64,000 bases of DNA from Polycladomyces abyssicola (GCF_018326425.1 NZ_AP024601.1:1228001-1292000); one strand, 5' to 3'. Counted from the stretch's first letter, positions 47,157 to 56,902 are shown. Program-made: numbers and translations. Notes: generated from the sequence alone by a model not told the origin.

Positions 47157-47338
47157 TATAATGAAACTAATCTCACGTTGATAAAGCGAGCGGGAAGGCC
47201 ACGGCGACCAAAAGGAGTGCCTCTGGTGCGATCACCCGTGTGGAGCAAGTCACAAGAGGTTCATATGATGATAAGTTTTGGCTATAGGATGCGAAAATCC
47301 AAAAACCGGTAACGCCAAGTGCGTTACCGGTTTTTTTG
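47157..47338 (+). ncRNA. Leader RNA with terminator before the CDF exporter (riboswitch candidate)
   Basis: A TATAAT at 47157-47162 starts a leader of about 160 nt that contains several short pairings (for example GGTG-CGAT-CACC near 47224). It ends in a strong terminator, AACCGGTAACGC (47304-47315) / GCGTTACCGGTT (47321-47332) plus a T7 run. The exporter ATG is 72 bp later. No small gene lies between promoter and terminator. I could not match it to NiCo, yybP-ykoY or other known classes by eye. Confidence 0.5.
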
Positions 47339-47409
47339 TTTGTTTCCCGCAAGCAACTTTCCTGTATACGCACCAATTTTTTCACAAGAACCATGAATGG
47401 GGGGAAGTT

Positions 47410-48276
47410 ATGAAACTCCATCGTGTGGCGGGGTTATCCATCATCAGTAACACTGTAATCGTCTTGTTGAAATTCATGACTGGCATCATTACCGGATCGG
47501 TCGCTATTTTATCCGAGGCGATTCACTCTTCTCTTGATCTCATCGCTTCTCTCATCGCTTATGTTTCTGTTCGTATATCCAACAAGCCGCCGGATCGGGA
47601 TCATCCATACGGGCACGGTAAATTTGAAAATTTCTCCGGAACCGTCGAAACCCTGCTCATCGTAGTCGCGGGGATCTGGATCATTTTTGAATCCGGGAAA
47701 AAATTGACGGAACTTGAACCGATAAACCTTCCCATCGTCGGGGTTGTCGTGATGCTGATCGGAGCCCTGATCAATTGGATCGTGGGCCGTATTGTCAAAC
47801 GGGTAGGTGAGGAATCCAAATCGGTTGCCATGCGGTCCAATGCGTTGCATCTTCTGACGGACGTCTACTCATCCGTGGGTGTCGCTGTCAGTCTGCTTGT
47901 GGTGAGCCTGACCGACATGTATATACTGGACCCCCTGATCGGGATCGCGATCGCATTGTTTATCATGAGGGAAGCTGTTCAGCTGGGGAAAGAATCGTTT
48001 TTGCCCCTGTTGGATGTCCGGTTGGAACCGGAAGAAGAGGAGCGAATCCGGGAGATTTTGCAATCCTTTGCGGATGAATATCTGGAGTATCATGCGCTGC
48101 GAACCCGCAGATCCGGTTCGGAAGAACATATTGACCTGCACTTGGTTGTGTCGTCTCAGATGCAGGTGGTGGATGCACACGACCTGTGTGACCGAATCGA
48201 GGGAGAGATCCGAAAAGCGTTTCCCCAAGCGCATGTTTTGATTCATATCGAACCGGAATATGAAAGACAGCGCTAG
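47410..48276 (+). CDS. Cation diffusion facilitator (CDF) family metal exporter
   Basis: A 288-residue CDF protein with six membrane segments. The metal-site residues of helices II and V are visible: SEAIHSSLDL (H-x3-D type) and LLTDVYSSVGV (D-x3-S type). DRDHPYGHGKFE follows helix II. The C-terminal cytoplasmic domain has DLHLVVSSQMQV and HVLIHIEP. The start is the ATG at 47410 with GGGGGAAG upstream. Metal (Zn, Mn, Fe, Co, Ni) cannot be decided. It sits behind a terminator-bearing leader. Confidence 0.9.
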   Translation: MKLHRVAGLSIISNTVIVLLKFMTGIITGSVAILSEAIHSSLDLIASLIAYVSVRISNKPPDRDHPYGHGKFENFSGTVETLLIVVAGIWIIFESGKKLTELEPINLPIVGVVVMLIGALINWIVGRIVKRVGEESKSVAMRSNALHLLTDVYSSVGVAVSLLVVSLTDMYILDPLIGIAIALFIMREAVQLGKESFLPLLDVRLEPEEEERIREILQSFADEYLEYHALRTRRSGSEEHIDLHLVVSSQMQVVDAHDLCDRIEGEIRKAFPQAHVLIHIEPEYERQR

Positions 48277-48415
48277 AGAAGATGTTTGGAATTCCTATGG
48301 TTGCTTTGTAAGAATTTTTTACTATCCAAATAAGAAAGTGGAAATGAAATTATTGGGAGGATGGTCCGCTTCCTACCGTTTTCCGCTACACTAGTGGAGA
48401 GAGGAGGCGAAGCGC

Positions 48416-50695
48416 GTGAACATCGAGATGCTGATCGACCGCATGCGTGGGGAGAAGGAATGGCAATCTTGCGTAACCCATTGGGAGGTGATCCCGGCGC
48501 GGGAAGCCCATTACGCACCGTTTCCGGACAAGCTTCACCCGGATCTGATTCGCTTGTTGCAGGGGCAGGGGATCACACAACTGTATACGCATCAGGCCAC
48601 CGCGGTGGAGGCGGCACTCAGTGGGGAGCACATCGTAACTGTGACCCCGACGGCGTCGGGAAAAACATTGTGTTACAACCTGCCGGTACTGCACACGATC
48701 TTGGAAGATCCGTCCGCGCGGGCGCTGTACATTTTTCCGACCAAAGCGCTGGCCTACGACCAGATGACGGAGTTGAACCGGTGGATCGAGCGGTTGGGGC
48801 GGGATATCAAGGGCTATACATACGACGGGGACACACCGCCTACCGCACGGCAGACGATCCGCCAGGCGGGGCATATCGTGGTGACCAATCCGGACATGTT
48901 GCATCAGGCGATTTTGCCGCACCATACCAAATGGGTGAAGCTCTTTGAAAACCTGCGGTATGTCGTGATTGACGAGTTACACGCGTACCGGGGGGTGTTC
49001 GGCAGCCATTTCGCCAATGTGTTGCGCCGATTGAGGCGCATTTGCCGTCATTACGGCTCGAATCCGCAGTTTCTCTGTTCTTCGGCAACCATCGCCAACC
49101 CGCGGGAGTTTGCTGAAAAGCTGACGGGTACAACGGTGCGCGTGGTGGACAATAACGGAGCACCGTCGGGCGAGAAGCATTTCGTCTTTTACAACCCCCC
49201 GGTGGTAAATGCATCACTTGGCATCCGTAAAAGCAGTCTGTTGGAGGCACGTAATCTGGCTGAACGCTTGATCAAAAACGACATCCAGACCATCGTGTTC
49301 GCCCGTTCACGCGTACGGGTGGAATTGTTGCTCACCTATCTGCAACAGGCGATGCCGAAGAAAAACATCCGGGGGTACCGTGGCGGCTACCTGCCCAATC
49401 AACGGAGGGAGATCGAGCGGGGGCTGCGGGAAGGTGAAATTCGCGGCGTGGTCAGCACCAATGCATTGGAGCTGGGGATCGATATCGGCCAGTTGGAGGC
49501 GTGTGTGATGTGTGGGTATCCGGGGACGATCGCCAGCACGTGGCAGCAGGCGGGGCGGGCAGGACGGCGGCACGGGAAGTCGTTGACGTTTCTCGTCGCC
49601 TCATCCAGTCCGTTGGATCAGTACATTATCCAGCACCCGGAATATTTTTTACGTCAGACGCCGGAGCATGCCCTGATTCACCCGGACAACCTGATCATCC
49701 TCGTCAACCATATTAAATGCGCCGCGTATGAATTGCCGTTTGAACGCGGGGAACAGTTCGGTGTCGCCGGGACAGAAGAGATCTTGAACTTCCTGGCAGA
49801 GGAAGGCATCCTGCATGAAAGCGGCGGGCGCTGGTACTGGATGGACCAATCATTCCCGGCAACGGAAATCAGTCTGCGTTCAGCGGCACAGGAAAATTTC
49901 GTCATCATCGATATCTCCGTGACGGGCAAACCCCGTGTCATCGGTGAAGTGGATCGATTCAGCGCACCGATGTTGCTGCACGAAGAAGCGATCTATCTGC
50001 ACGAGGGCGTACAGTACCAGGTGGAGAAATTGGACTATGAAGAGAAAAAAGCGTACGTCCGGCAAGTAAACGTCGATTACTACACCGATGCCAATCTGGC
50101 CGTTCAGTTGCGTGTTCTGGAGGTGGAACGCGAAGAGCCGGTAACGGGTGGTACCCGCAGTGTAGGCGAGGTGACGGTGAACGCCTTGGTCACTATTTTC
50201 AAAAAGATCAAGTTGGGGACTCACGAGAATATCGGATCGGGACCGGTCCGACTGCCGGAAGAGGAGATGCACACGACAGCGTATTGGTTGACGGTGGATC
50301 ATCCCGCATTGCAAGCATGGAAACAGGACGATTTGCAATCGGGGTTGGTGGGGTTGAGCCATGTGCTCTCTCATCTGGCACCGTTGTATCTGATGTGTGA
50401 TCCGAAAGATTTGGGTGTGGTGACACAGGTAAAAGCAGTGCATTCCAAAAAACCGACCATTTTTCTGTATGACAAATATCCGGGCGGGGTTGGCTTGAGT
50501 GACAAGCTCTACGATCTGCATGAGACATTGTTACATTTGGCGCGGGAACACGTGGCCAGTTGCGGGTGCGAGACGGGCTGTCCCTCCTGTGTTGGTCCTG
50601 CGGAAGAAGTTGGGGAGCAAGGGAAGCGCAAGACGCTGGAGTTGCTGGAATTGATGTTGGAGCCGTCGGCTGCGGGGAGTCCTTTTTCTCGTTGA
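48416..50695 (+). CDS. mrfA: DEAD/DEAH-box helicase MrfA (YprA) with DUF1998-type C-terminus
   Basis: A 759-residue superfamily 2 helicase. Motif I is PTASGKT (78-84), motif II DELH (186-189), and the C-terminal helicase domain has ELGIDIGQLEACVM and QQAGRAGRR. A four-cysteine zinc cluster closes the protein (CGCETGCPSC). B. subtilis MrfA with the nuclease MrfB repairs mitomycin C lesions. The start is a GTG with AGGAGG eight bases upstream. In contrast to the usual neighbour arrangement, mrfB is about 5 kb away here. Confidence 0.92.
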   Translation: MNIEMLIDRMRGEKEWQSCVTHWEVIPAREAHYAPFPDKLHPDLIRLLQGQGITQLYTHQATAVEAALSGEHIVTVTPTASGKTLCYNLPVLHTILEDPSARALYIFPTKALAYDQMTELNRWIERLGRDIKGYTYDGDTPPTARQTIRQAGHIVVTNPDMLHQAILPHHTKWVKLFENLRYVVIDELHAYRGVFGSHFANVLRRLRRICRHYGSNPQFLCSSATIANPREFAEKLTGTTVRVVDNNGAPSGEKHFVFYNPPVVNASLGIRKSSLLEARNLAERLIKNDIQTIVFARSRVRVELLLTYLQQAMPKKNIRGYRGGYLPNQRREIERGLREGEIRGVVSTNALELGIDIGQLEACVMCGYPGTIASTWQQAGRAGRRHGKSLTFLVASSSPLDQYIIQHPEYFLRQTPEHALIHPDNLIILVNHIKCAAYELPFERGEQFGVAGTEEILNFLAEEGILHESGGRWYWMDQSFPATEISLRSAAQENFVIIDISVTGKPRVIGEVDRFSAPMLLHEEAIYLHEGVQYQVEKLDYEEKKAYVRQVNVDYYTDANLAVQLRVLEVEREEPVTGGTRSVGEVTVNALVTIFKKIKLGTHENIGSGPVRLPEEEMHTTAYWLTVDHPALQAWKQDDLQSGLVGLSHVLSHLAPLYLMCDPKDLGVVTQVKAVHSKKPTIFLYDKYPGGVGLSDKLYDLHETLLHLAREHVASCGCETGCPSCVGPAEEVGEQGKRKTLELLELMLEPSAAGSPFSR

Positions 50696-50760
50696 CAACG
50701 CTGGATCGCCCTTTTCCCGGATTATGCCATAGGATCATGGATCGTCCAAGTGGATCCGTG

Positions 50761-50812
50761 CCCCCTTGAGTAGATGCATCACAAAAAGGGTGCGTAAATA
50801 TGCTCAAGGGGG
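50761..50812. repeat. 10-bp perfect inverted repeat after mrfA
   Basis: CCCCCTTGAG at 50761-50770 and CTCAAGGGGG at 50803-50812, with a partly paired 32-nt interior (TGCA/TGCG). It may terminate mrfA. The remaining stretch up to 51040 contains no gene. Confidence 0.6.
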
Positions 50813-51040
50813 TTGAATATACCCACATACCGCTTTGATTATCCATAAATTCCGAAAATAAGAACAGGACAATGCCCACAATGAAACAGAGCCCGCTGTC
50901 GGACATAACATGACAAGTTCAGACGCTCAAATGAACGGGATGATTCATGGGTTCGTTGATATAACAAATAATATTAACCGTGCCTGAACGCTGTTTTAAA
51001 AACATGATGGGAAAATACCCGTGCAAGGGAGAAAAAAGGT

Positions 51041-51231
51041 ATGATCATCCGGGCTCCAGATCTTCCGGCACTGGCCGAGATCGTTGTATCAGTGATCTGC
51101 TACCGGAAGCGTGAATTTCTGACGTGCCTTCGGAAAGAGGACAAAACGACAACCTGGTTGATGGAGATCCGGAGATGGTTTATTGCAAGGAGCACGACAT
51201 ATTGAAAAGGGAGAAAAAAATACGGAAATGA
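51041..51231 (+). pseudogene. Small frameshifted ORF coupled to the GNAT gene
   Basis: It starts with ATG at 51041 after AAAAAAGG (MIIRAPDLPALAEIVV). The frame is lost near 51165 and continues one base out of phase as GDPEMVYCKEHDILKREKK to a TGA at 51229-51231. That stop overlaps the next ATG as ATGA. With one base restored it would be 63 residues. The opening resembles the start of a GNAT protein, but it is too short to assign. Confidence 0.5.
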
Positions 51232-52106
51232 TCACGGAAAAATCGATCAAAAGCGAGGTTCTCACGATAGAAACACTGACAGAGACGGACGTTCACGATG
51301 TTGTCCGTTTGTCAAACCTGCTGGAACGGGGATATGCTGAGTCGGAGATCCGGATGATTCTGCAAGCCGGGAACCTATTAGGGCACCGGAGCGGTGAAGG
51401 AACGATCGTATCCACCGCCGCCATTTTACCTTATCAGGGGAATTTGGCTTCACTCGGAGTCGTTATGGTGGATTACCGTTACCGGAGAAGAGGATTGGCA
51501 ACGCGATTGGTTCAAACATGTATGGACATTGTTCCGGAATATTCGGTCATGCTGGTGGCAACCGATGAGGGGAAACCGCTGTATGAGAAGTTGGGTTTTC
51601 GGACCGTAGACACACTACACAGGATGATAGCAGGAGAATATCAGTATCAAAGACCGGCCCATTTGCAAATGCAATACACTCAGTTTTGTTCCATAGACGA
51701 ACAGGATCTGCCCGAATTATTGAAACTGGATCAAGAAGCATTTGGTGCAGACCGTTCTAAGTTTCTGAATCTTCGGCTTAGGCAAGCCAAGTACACTTCC
51801 ATCCTTCGAAACCACGCTGGCCGTTGCACCGGTTATGCGCTTGCTGTCCCAACACCGGAACTTCTTGTCATCGGTCCGGTCGTTGCTCCCGATTCACGGT
51901 TGGCATTCCTGCTCATCGATGATATCGCCCGTAGGTACCAAGGAAAAATTCAAATTAATATTCCATCTGTTCACCAAGATCTCATCAGATTTTTGATGAG
52001 ATGCGGCTTCAAACTGGCCAGAATCGCGCCGGTTATGATGTCTGGCGTCTACAGGATGCCGCCGCGAAACCATTTGTTCGCCGTCTCTGACCGGTCATAT
52101 GGCTGA
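51228..52106 (+). CDS. Double-domain GNAT-family acetyltransferase
   Basis: A 292-residue protein. The N-terminal half is a complete GNAT domain with the acetyl-CoA loop DYRYRRRGLATRLV near residue 93. The C-terminal half is a second, degenerate GNAT-like domain of the kind paired with Acetyltransf_18. I chose the ATG at 51228 because the preceding small frame stops there with an ATGA overlap; a TTG at 51183 is also in frame. Substrate unknown. Confidence 0.82.
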   Translation: MITEKSIKSEVLTIETLTETDVHDVVRLSNLLERGYAESEIRMILQAGNLLGHRSGEGTIVSTAAILPYQGNLASLGVVMVDYRYRRRGLATRLVQTCMDIVPEYSVMLVATDEGKPLYEKLGFRTVDTLHRMIAGEYQYQRPAHLQMQYTQFCSIDEQDLPELLKLDQEAFGADRSKFLNLRLRQAKYTSILRNHAGRCTGYALAVPTPELLVIGPVVAPDSRLAFLLIDDIARRYQGKIQINIPSVHQDLIRFLMRCGFKLARIAPVMMSGVYRMPPRNHLFAVSDRSYG

Positions 52107-52264
52107 TATATCATGCTCAAACTCTAGCCTGTTCCATTGAATTTGACACTAAGGTTCAGCGTGAAAATGCTAACCATAGCGAGATCGTTTCATAATTGGA
52201 CGAGCCGGTCAGAGTTCGATAGAATAAAATCGTCAGTGACTTCTAAAAGGGAAGGAGATTCAGC

Positions 52265-53011
52265 ATGGCTGAATTAAAAGGGAAAGTGGCCATCGTGACC
52301 GGAGCCAGCAGTGGAATTGGGGAAGCAACTGCGCTGGAACTGGCCCGTGCGGGGGCCGATGTTGTACTGGCTGCCCGCCGGACCGATCGTCTGGAGAAGT
52401 TGGCTGCCACGATCGGGCGGGAAACAGGTGCACAATCTCTGGTCGTACCCACTGACGTGACGAAACGGTCAGACGTGGAGCAGTTGGTGGAAAAAACGAA
52501 AGAACGATTCGGTCGGGTGGATATTCTGGTCAACAACGCCGGGGTCATGCTGTTGTCCTACTTGAAAAACGACCATGTGGACGAGTGGGAGCGCATGGTG
52601 GACGTTAACATCAAAGGGGTACTGTTCGGTGTCCATGCCGTCATGCCGACAATGCTGGAGCAAGGAAGCGGCCATATCGTCAACGTTTCCTCGGTTGCCG
52701 GACACGAGATCTTTCCGTCCGCAGCCGTGTACTGTGCGACCAAATTCGCGGTGCGTGCTTTTTCTGAAGGGATCGAGAAGGAATTGTCCCGGTTGGGCAT
52801 CCGCGTGACCAATATCTCACCGGGTGCGGTGGCAACCGAGTTGACTCAGCACATCACCGATCAGGAAGTGCGGGATACGTTCCTCAAAGGAAGCAAAGAT
52901 ATGGTATTCCTGGATGCCGCGGATATCGCCGCCGCCGTCGTTTACGCAGTGTCTCAGCCGGAGCATGTCAACGTGAATGAAGTCATCGTGCGTCCCGTGC
53001 AAAAAAAATAA
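52265..53011 (+). CDS. Short-chain dehydrogenase/reductase (YdfG-like)
   Basis: A 248-residue classical SDR. The cofactor motif is TGASSGIGEAT at residues 12-22, NNAG is near 88, the catalytic Ser is in VNVSSVAG, and the Tyr/Lys pair in YCATKFA near 158. It would reduce or oxidise an unknown NADP-linked substrate. A GGAAGGAG site precedes the ATG and a strong hairpin follows. Confidence 0.88.
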   Translation: MAELKGKVAIVTGASSGIGEATALELARAGADVVLAARRTDRLEKLAATIGRETGAQSLVVPTDVTKRSDVEQLVEKTKERFGRVDILVNNAGVMLLSYLKNDHVDEWERMVDVNIKGVLFGVHAVMPTMLEQGSGHIVNVSSVAGHEIFPSAAVYCATKFAVRAFSEGIEKELSRLGIRVTNISPGAVATELTQHITDQEVRDTFLKGSKDMVFLDAADIAAAVVYAVSQPEHVNVNEVIVRPVQKK

Positions 53012-53103
53012 ATTGAAGAGGTAGATGGCCTTTTCCACAAGCGACCTATGATCTTTTCGAAACAGGAGCGAGAGAAAAGGCTTACCCGATAAGAGAAATT
53101 AGT

Positions 53104-53155
53104 ACGGGAGCCTCCTTCCGTTATGTATTACACCAGTGGCGGAAGCGGCTCCCGT
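53104..53155 (+). terminator. Hairpin terminator after the SDR gene
   Basis: ACGGGAGCC / GGCTCCCGT plus inner CTTCCG / CGGAAG, followed shortly by TTTTT. Confidence 0.8.
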
Positions 53156-53510
53156 GATATTTTTCGCAAGGTGGTTTAATGCTGATTGATTTCGCATGAT
53201 TTAGTCAACATTCCTTTGTGCTCTAGAATTGCCCTCCTCAATGCCTCCATAAGTTTCAATCTTACAATGAAACATTAAGATTCCAAATGAACCCTGTTAT
53301 TCCCATATTTTTGCTTAGAAAGTAGGTTTATCAGACAATTTGCCTGTTTTCAAGGGGATGGTAAGTATTATTTTTTTTGTACTAGAGTTAAATAGTATGA
53401 ATGTCCTGGGTTGATTTTTACCGAGTTGACAGATAGGATAAGAGTGCCGTCCTTTTCATTCGGAGGGCTCTTTTTACTTGGCGGAGATGGTGCGAAAAGG
53501 AGGGAACGAC
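53156..53510. other. AT-rich intergenic region before the first pseudokinase-like gene
   Basis: No gene seen. Near its end, GCC-G-TCC (about 53444) and GGAGGGC are followed by TTTTT (to 53475), a possible attenuator just before the ribosome site. A TTGACA at about 53424 lacks a -10. Confidence 0.4.
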
Positions 53511-55337
53511 ATGGACAAAATGAGCGATAGCGCTCGGTATTACGAGCGCTTTCAGGTAGAAGACGTTTTATCTTTTTTTTCCGGTCGCTTGGTACTGGCC
53601 AAATCGCGGTCAGGAACACAAGTGTTTTTGCAGGACATCACCATTGACAGACCCTTGCCGCCAGGATCGAAGGAAATGCTGCTCCAATTGCGGCACCCAC
53701 ATTTGGCTCCCATCTTGGACGTGATGGAGGAAAAAGGCCGAGTGGTGCTCGTCCATCCGCCGTTGGTAGGGGATCCCCTTCCACTGGTGGTGACGAAAGA
53801 GCAACCGATGTCCCCGATACAAGCAGTGCGCGTATTTGAACGGTTGCTCAAGACGAAGCGGGATTTGAATCGATTGCCCCTTCCCATTGATACCACGTTG
53901 GATCCGCGCAATGTGTGCATGGTGGAAGAACAACCGATGTTGTTGTTTTACGGTATCAAACGCTTCGGGAAAACACGAAAAGACGAGAAGTGGCGTTCCC
54001 TCTTGTATTTTTTGTTGACCGGAAATCAATGGCATCCCGAAATGAATGCGGCCGAGACGAGAGAAGCGTTGCGGAAAGTGCCCCGGCCAGTCCGCCAGTT
54101 GGCATTGGATTGTTTGGAAGGGACATGCTCGATGAGCGAAGCGATCAAACGTGCGCGACAATTTCTGCTGCAAGCGAAAATGAAAAAATCGTTCCACTAC
54201 CGGCGACGTTTTTGGTACCCGGCGCTGACGGCGGCGATCATTGCGGTGGGGGGTCTGCTGGGAATACAGGTGGCTGATTCGAAGACCAACCCGACTCATA
54301 TTTTCCAACAGTGGATGAACCGGAGTGAACGCGACCGTGACGTCTCATCTAATCACACAGGTACACAGATGGGAACAGCCAGTGCGACGCAATTCCGCCA
54401 ACCGGATGTCGCAACCCGGGTGTCTGCGGTTCCGTTCACAGGAGAAAGCGAATCAGTGTATCGGTGGCCGCATCCCGTACAGGGCCCGACACATCTGACG
54501 GGTGAATTGCAACAAAAGGAGAACCAGCCCTTTACCATTACGCTGGCCCAAGCGGGTCAGGGTCAAATGTTCGGCGTACAGGTGGATGGTGAAGGCCGGA
54601 TCAATCTGGTGATGGCCAAATCGGGCAAATCCTATACCCTTTCGCGATCCGATGAGGAATTTCGCGTGCTGCCCAATCGGACTTATTTATGGCATTTTTA
54701 TTACATACCGGAAGAGCCCTTACGGTTTGCGATCGGGGAGAAAGGAAAAAGTGCCCAATGGCTGGCGGCCGGAGTCGTTCCGCCGGAATCGGTCTACGTG
54801 TTGACATTCCAGGGTGGGCAGGCCACGAAGTTGAGCAACGTGGAAACATCAACAGGCTCTGCGGCTAGAACCGCTGCCGGTGAGTGGATGCAGGGTCAAC
54901 CGTGGGATTTGGTATATGGAAAAGGTGTCGTGGAACCCAAGCGGCTTCATTTGAACACGAACGTCCAAGTGAAATTGGGACGTGCGGGTGCGCTTTCTTT
55001 TCTTAGGCCAACCGGTTTTCGCGGCGATCCATTGCAGTTGGAGATGGACAATGCGGACGGTCATCGGTTCCGGTTTGTATTGACGCGCTCAGATCGGATG
55101 GTGTTGTACCGACTGGATGAGGAAATCAAGAAGGTGGCTGACAGTCCGTTGGGATGGAAGTGGCAAACGGATCAGGAAACGTCGGTGACCGTTTCAGGGG
55201 ATTCCAATGTGCTAACCATCCGCGTGAAGCAATCCGGTCATGTAGGAACAATCGTATACACGCACGCAGTTCCCATTTCGTTGGAAGAGTTGGACTTGAT
55301 CAATCATGATGCGATCGATTTATTGGTCTCGCCTTGA
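53511..55337 (+). CDS. Membrane-anchored pseudokinase-like protein 1
   Basis: A 608-residue protein of unknown family. Residues 1-225 look like a degenerate protein-kinase fold. LRHPHLAPILDVME is near 60, a hinge-like VLVHPPLVGDPL near 79, and TLDPRNVCMVEEQPMLLFYGI near 129 stands where the catalytic and DFG loops would be, with no HRD and no DFG. One membrane segment (about 235-255) follows, then about 350 extracytoplasmic residues. The ATG at 53511 has AGGAGG seven bases away; the in-frame TTG at 53478 does not. A paralogue is at 56903. Confidence 0.75.
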   Translation: MDKMSDSARYYERFQVEDVLSFFSGRLVLAKSRSGTQVFLQDITIDRPLPPGSKEMLLQLRHPHLAPILDVMEEKGRVVLVHPPLVGDPLPLVVTKEQPMSPIQAVRVFERLLKTKRDLNRLPLPIDTTLDPRNVCMVEEQPMLLFYGIKRFGKTRKDEKWRSLLYFLLTGNQWHPEMNAAETREALRKVPRPVRQLALDCLEGTCSMSEAIKRARQFLLQAKMKKSFHYRRRFWYPALTAAIIAVGGLLGIQVADSKTNPTHIFQQWMNRSERDRDVSSNHTGTQMGTASATQFRQPDVATRVSAVPFTGESESVYRWPHPVQGPTHLTGELQQKENQPFTITLAQAGQGQMFGVQVDGEGRINLVMAKSGKSYTLSRSDEEFRVLPNRTYLWHFYYIPEEPLRFAIGEKGKSAQWLAAGVVPPESVYVLTFQGGQATKLSNVETSTGSAARTAAGEWMQGQPWDLVYGKGVVEPKRLHLNTNVQVKLGRAGALSFLRPTGFRGDPLQLEMDNADGHRFRFVLTRSDRMVLYRLDEEIKKVADSPLGWKWQTDQETSVTVSGDSNVLTIRVKQSGHVGTIVYTHAVPISLEELDLINHDAIDLLVSP

Positions 55338-55350
55338 GCATGGTTTCACT

Positions 55351-55412
55351 ATCGGGACCGTTTTCCCGTTTCGCTTTCATTGAAGGCGATCGAACGGGAA
55401 AGCGGTCCCGAT
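55351..55412. repeat. 62-nt near-perfect hairpin before mrfB
   Basis: Two 20-bp arms (55351-55370 and 55393-55412) differ at one position, which would be a G-U pair in RNA. The interior adds a TCGC/GCGA stem. It follows the pseudokinase stop by 13 bp and is probably its terminator, although no long T-run follows. Confidence 0.75.
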
Positions 55413-55507
55413 TTCATATTCGGTGGTTGTGGAAACACCTGCCCCTTTCCACTACAATGAATGTGAATCCGATACCAAAGATGGATAACCAAACGGAGTG
55501 GTACCCC

Positions 55508-56779
55508 ATGCGAACCCTGCGTGACCGATTGCGTACGTATCACGGCAGCAAAAGAGAAGAATCGTCCTCTGCGAACCGAACGTGCATCCCGGAGAAAGCA
55601 CCATTGGGATTTGTGTGGCGGGAAAACGAACAAGGCCGCTATTTGTTTCGGCGCCGCGTTTTTTCATTGGAAAAACGGGTGGGTCCCTATCAGCTGGGCT
55701 CGCTGTCCGACGAGATGCTTTCGGAATTCGCCCGTTTGACGGATGGATCGGATCAGCCGGTGGAACCAGTGGAAATTCTGTTTTTCGACACGGAGACAAC
55801 GGGTTTGGGGACGGGTGCCGGTACATACGTGTTTTTGTACGGGCTGGGGTATTATCGGGACGGCGCGTTTGTGGTGGAGCATTATTTTCTGCCGGATGTC
55901 TCACAGGAAAGGGCGCTGTTGCTGGATTTCGCCGAGGCGGTTCGGTCGTTTCGCGTGTTGGTCACCTATAACGGCAAAGGGTTTGACTGGGGGCTGGTGG
56001 AGACGCGGTACGATTTCCACCGGATGCCCCACCGTTCTTTTTTACCGGAATGGCGGCACTGGGATTTGCTATATCCTGCACGTCGCTTATGGCGTCATGG
56101 TCTGCCGGGTTGTCGTTTGAGCGAAGTGGAGGAGAAATGTTTGGCGATTCAACGTCATGATGATGTACCGGGGCGACTGGCTCCCGCTCTGTACTTCGAT
56201 TATTTGCGCCATCATGATTTGACACTGTTGGACGGTGTGTTTCGTCATAATGAGCAGGATCTGATGACGCTGGTGGGGTTGCTGGCTCATCTGTGTCATC
56301 TCGTCCACGGCGAAGTGGAGGGATCCCCCGAAGAACGGCTGGCAATCGGACGTTGGTGGATCGATGCAGGAAAAGACACTGAAGCGGAAGCATGGTTGGT
56401 CCCGCTTTCCCGGGAAAGCGGATTGCCCCTTTCGTTACGCCGAGAAGCAAGACGGTTGTTGAGCGTGCTCTGGAAACGGGCCGATGCGTGGGAAACTGTG
56501 GTACCACATTGGAAGCGTTGGTTGGAGGACGATCCTTGGTCCGTCTTTTGTTGGATCGAACTGGCCAAATACTACGAACATCAGGCGCGGGACTTTGAGC
56601 AGGCGTTGCAGATGACACAGAAGGCGCTGGAAGTGCTTGGAGCGAAAAGGCTGATGGGGAGATCGTTTTCCCGGGAATGGCGGAATGAATGGGAGGACGC
56701 GCGCAAGCGGGAACGCAGATTATTAAAGAAATTGACGAATCGACACCATCATGTGGGTCAATTGGATTTGGGGATCTGA
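55508..56779 (+). CDS. mrfB: DEDDh exonuclease MrfB (YprB) with TPR-like tail
   Basis: A 423-residue protein. The RNase H-like exonuclease site is complete: Asp94 and Glu96 (FFDTETTGLG), Asp159 (YNGKGFDW), and His246/Asp250 (FRHNEQD). The C-terminal 130 residues are helical TPR-like (EAEAWLVPLSRES, FEQALQMTQKALEVL). It is the partner of helicase MrfA. I chose the ATG at 55508; the frame is open back to 55334, but only across the hairpin at 55351-55412. It lies between the two pseudokinase-like paralogues. Confidence 0.87.
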   Translation: MRTLRDRLRTYHGSKREESSSANRTCIPEKAPLGFVWRENEQGRYLFRRRVFSLEKRVGPYQLGSLSDEMLSEFARLTDGSDQPVEPVEILFFDTETTGLGTGAGTYVFLYGLGYYRDGAFVVEHYFLPDVSQERALLLDFAEAVRSFRVLVTYNGKGFDWGLVETRYDFHRMPHRSFLPEWRHWDLLYPARRLWRHGLPGCRLSEVEEKCLAIQRHDDVPGRLAPALYFDYLRHHDLTLLDGVFRHNEQDLMTLVGLLAHLCHLVHGEVEGSPEERLAIGRWWIDAGKDTEAEAWLVPLSRESGLPLSLRREARRLLSVLWKRADAWETVVPHWKRWLEDDPWSVFCWIELAKYYEHQARDFEQALQMTQKALEVLGAKRLMGRSFSREWRNEWEDARKRERRLLKKLTNRHHHVGQLDLGI

Positions 56780-56783
56780 ATCG

Positions 56784-56809
56784 AAACGGGACCAGGGTCC
56801 CGTTTTTTT
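56784..56809 (+). terminator. Terminator of mrfB
   Basis: ACGGGACC-AG-GGTCCCGT arms followed by a run of T. Confidence 0.92.
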
Positions 56810-56902
56810 ATTGATTTTTATTGTCAAGCATTCTACGATTATGTATGGATTATAAATTATAAATATTTCATTTACAATAATTGTATTTTAGGGGGGAATG
56901 GG

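Noticed and set aside
47170..47300. Assignment of the CDF leader to a known metal riboswitch
   Set aside because: I looked for the conserved cores of the yybP-ykoY, NiCo, fluoride and T-box classes and did not find them.
51012..51230. Independent intact small protein at 51041
   Set aside because: The unshifted frame ends in a non-conserved-looking tail, whereas the shifted frame ends exactly at an ATGA overlap with the next gene, so a frameshift is more likely.
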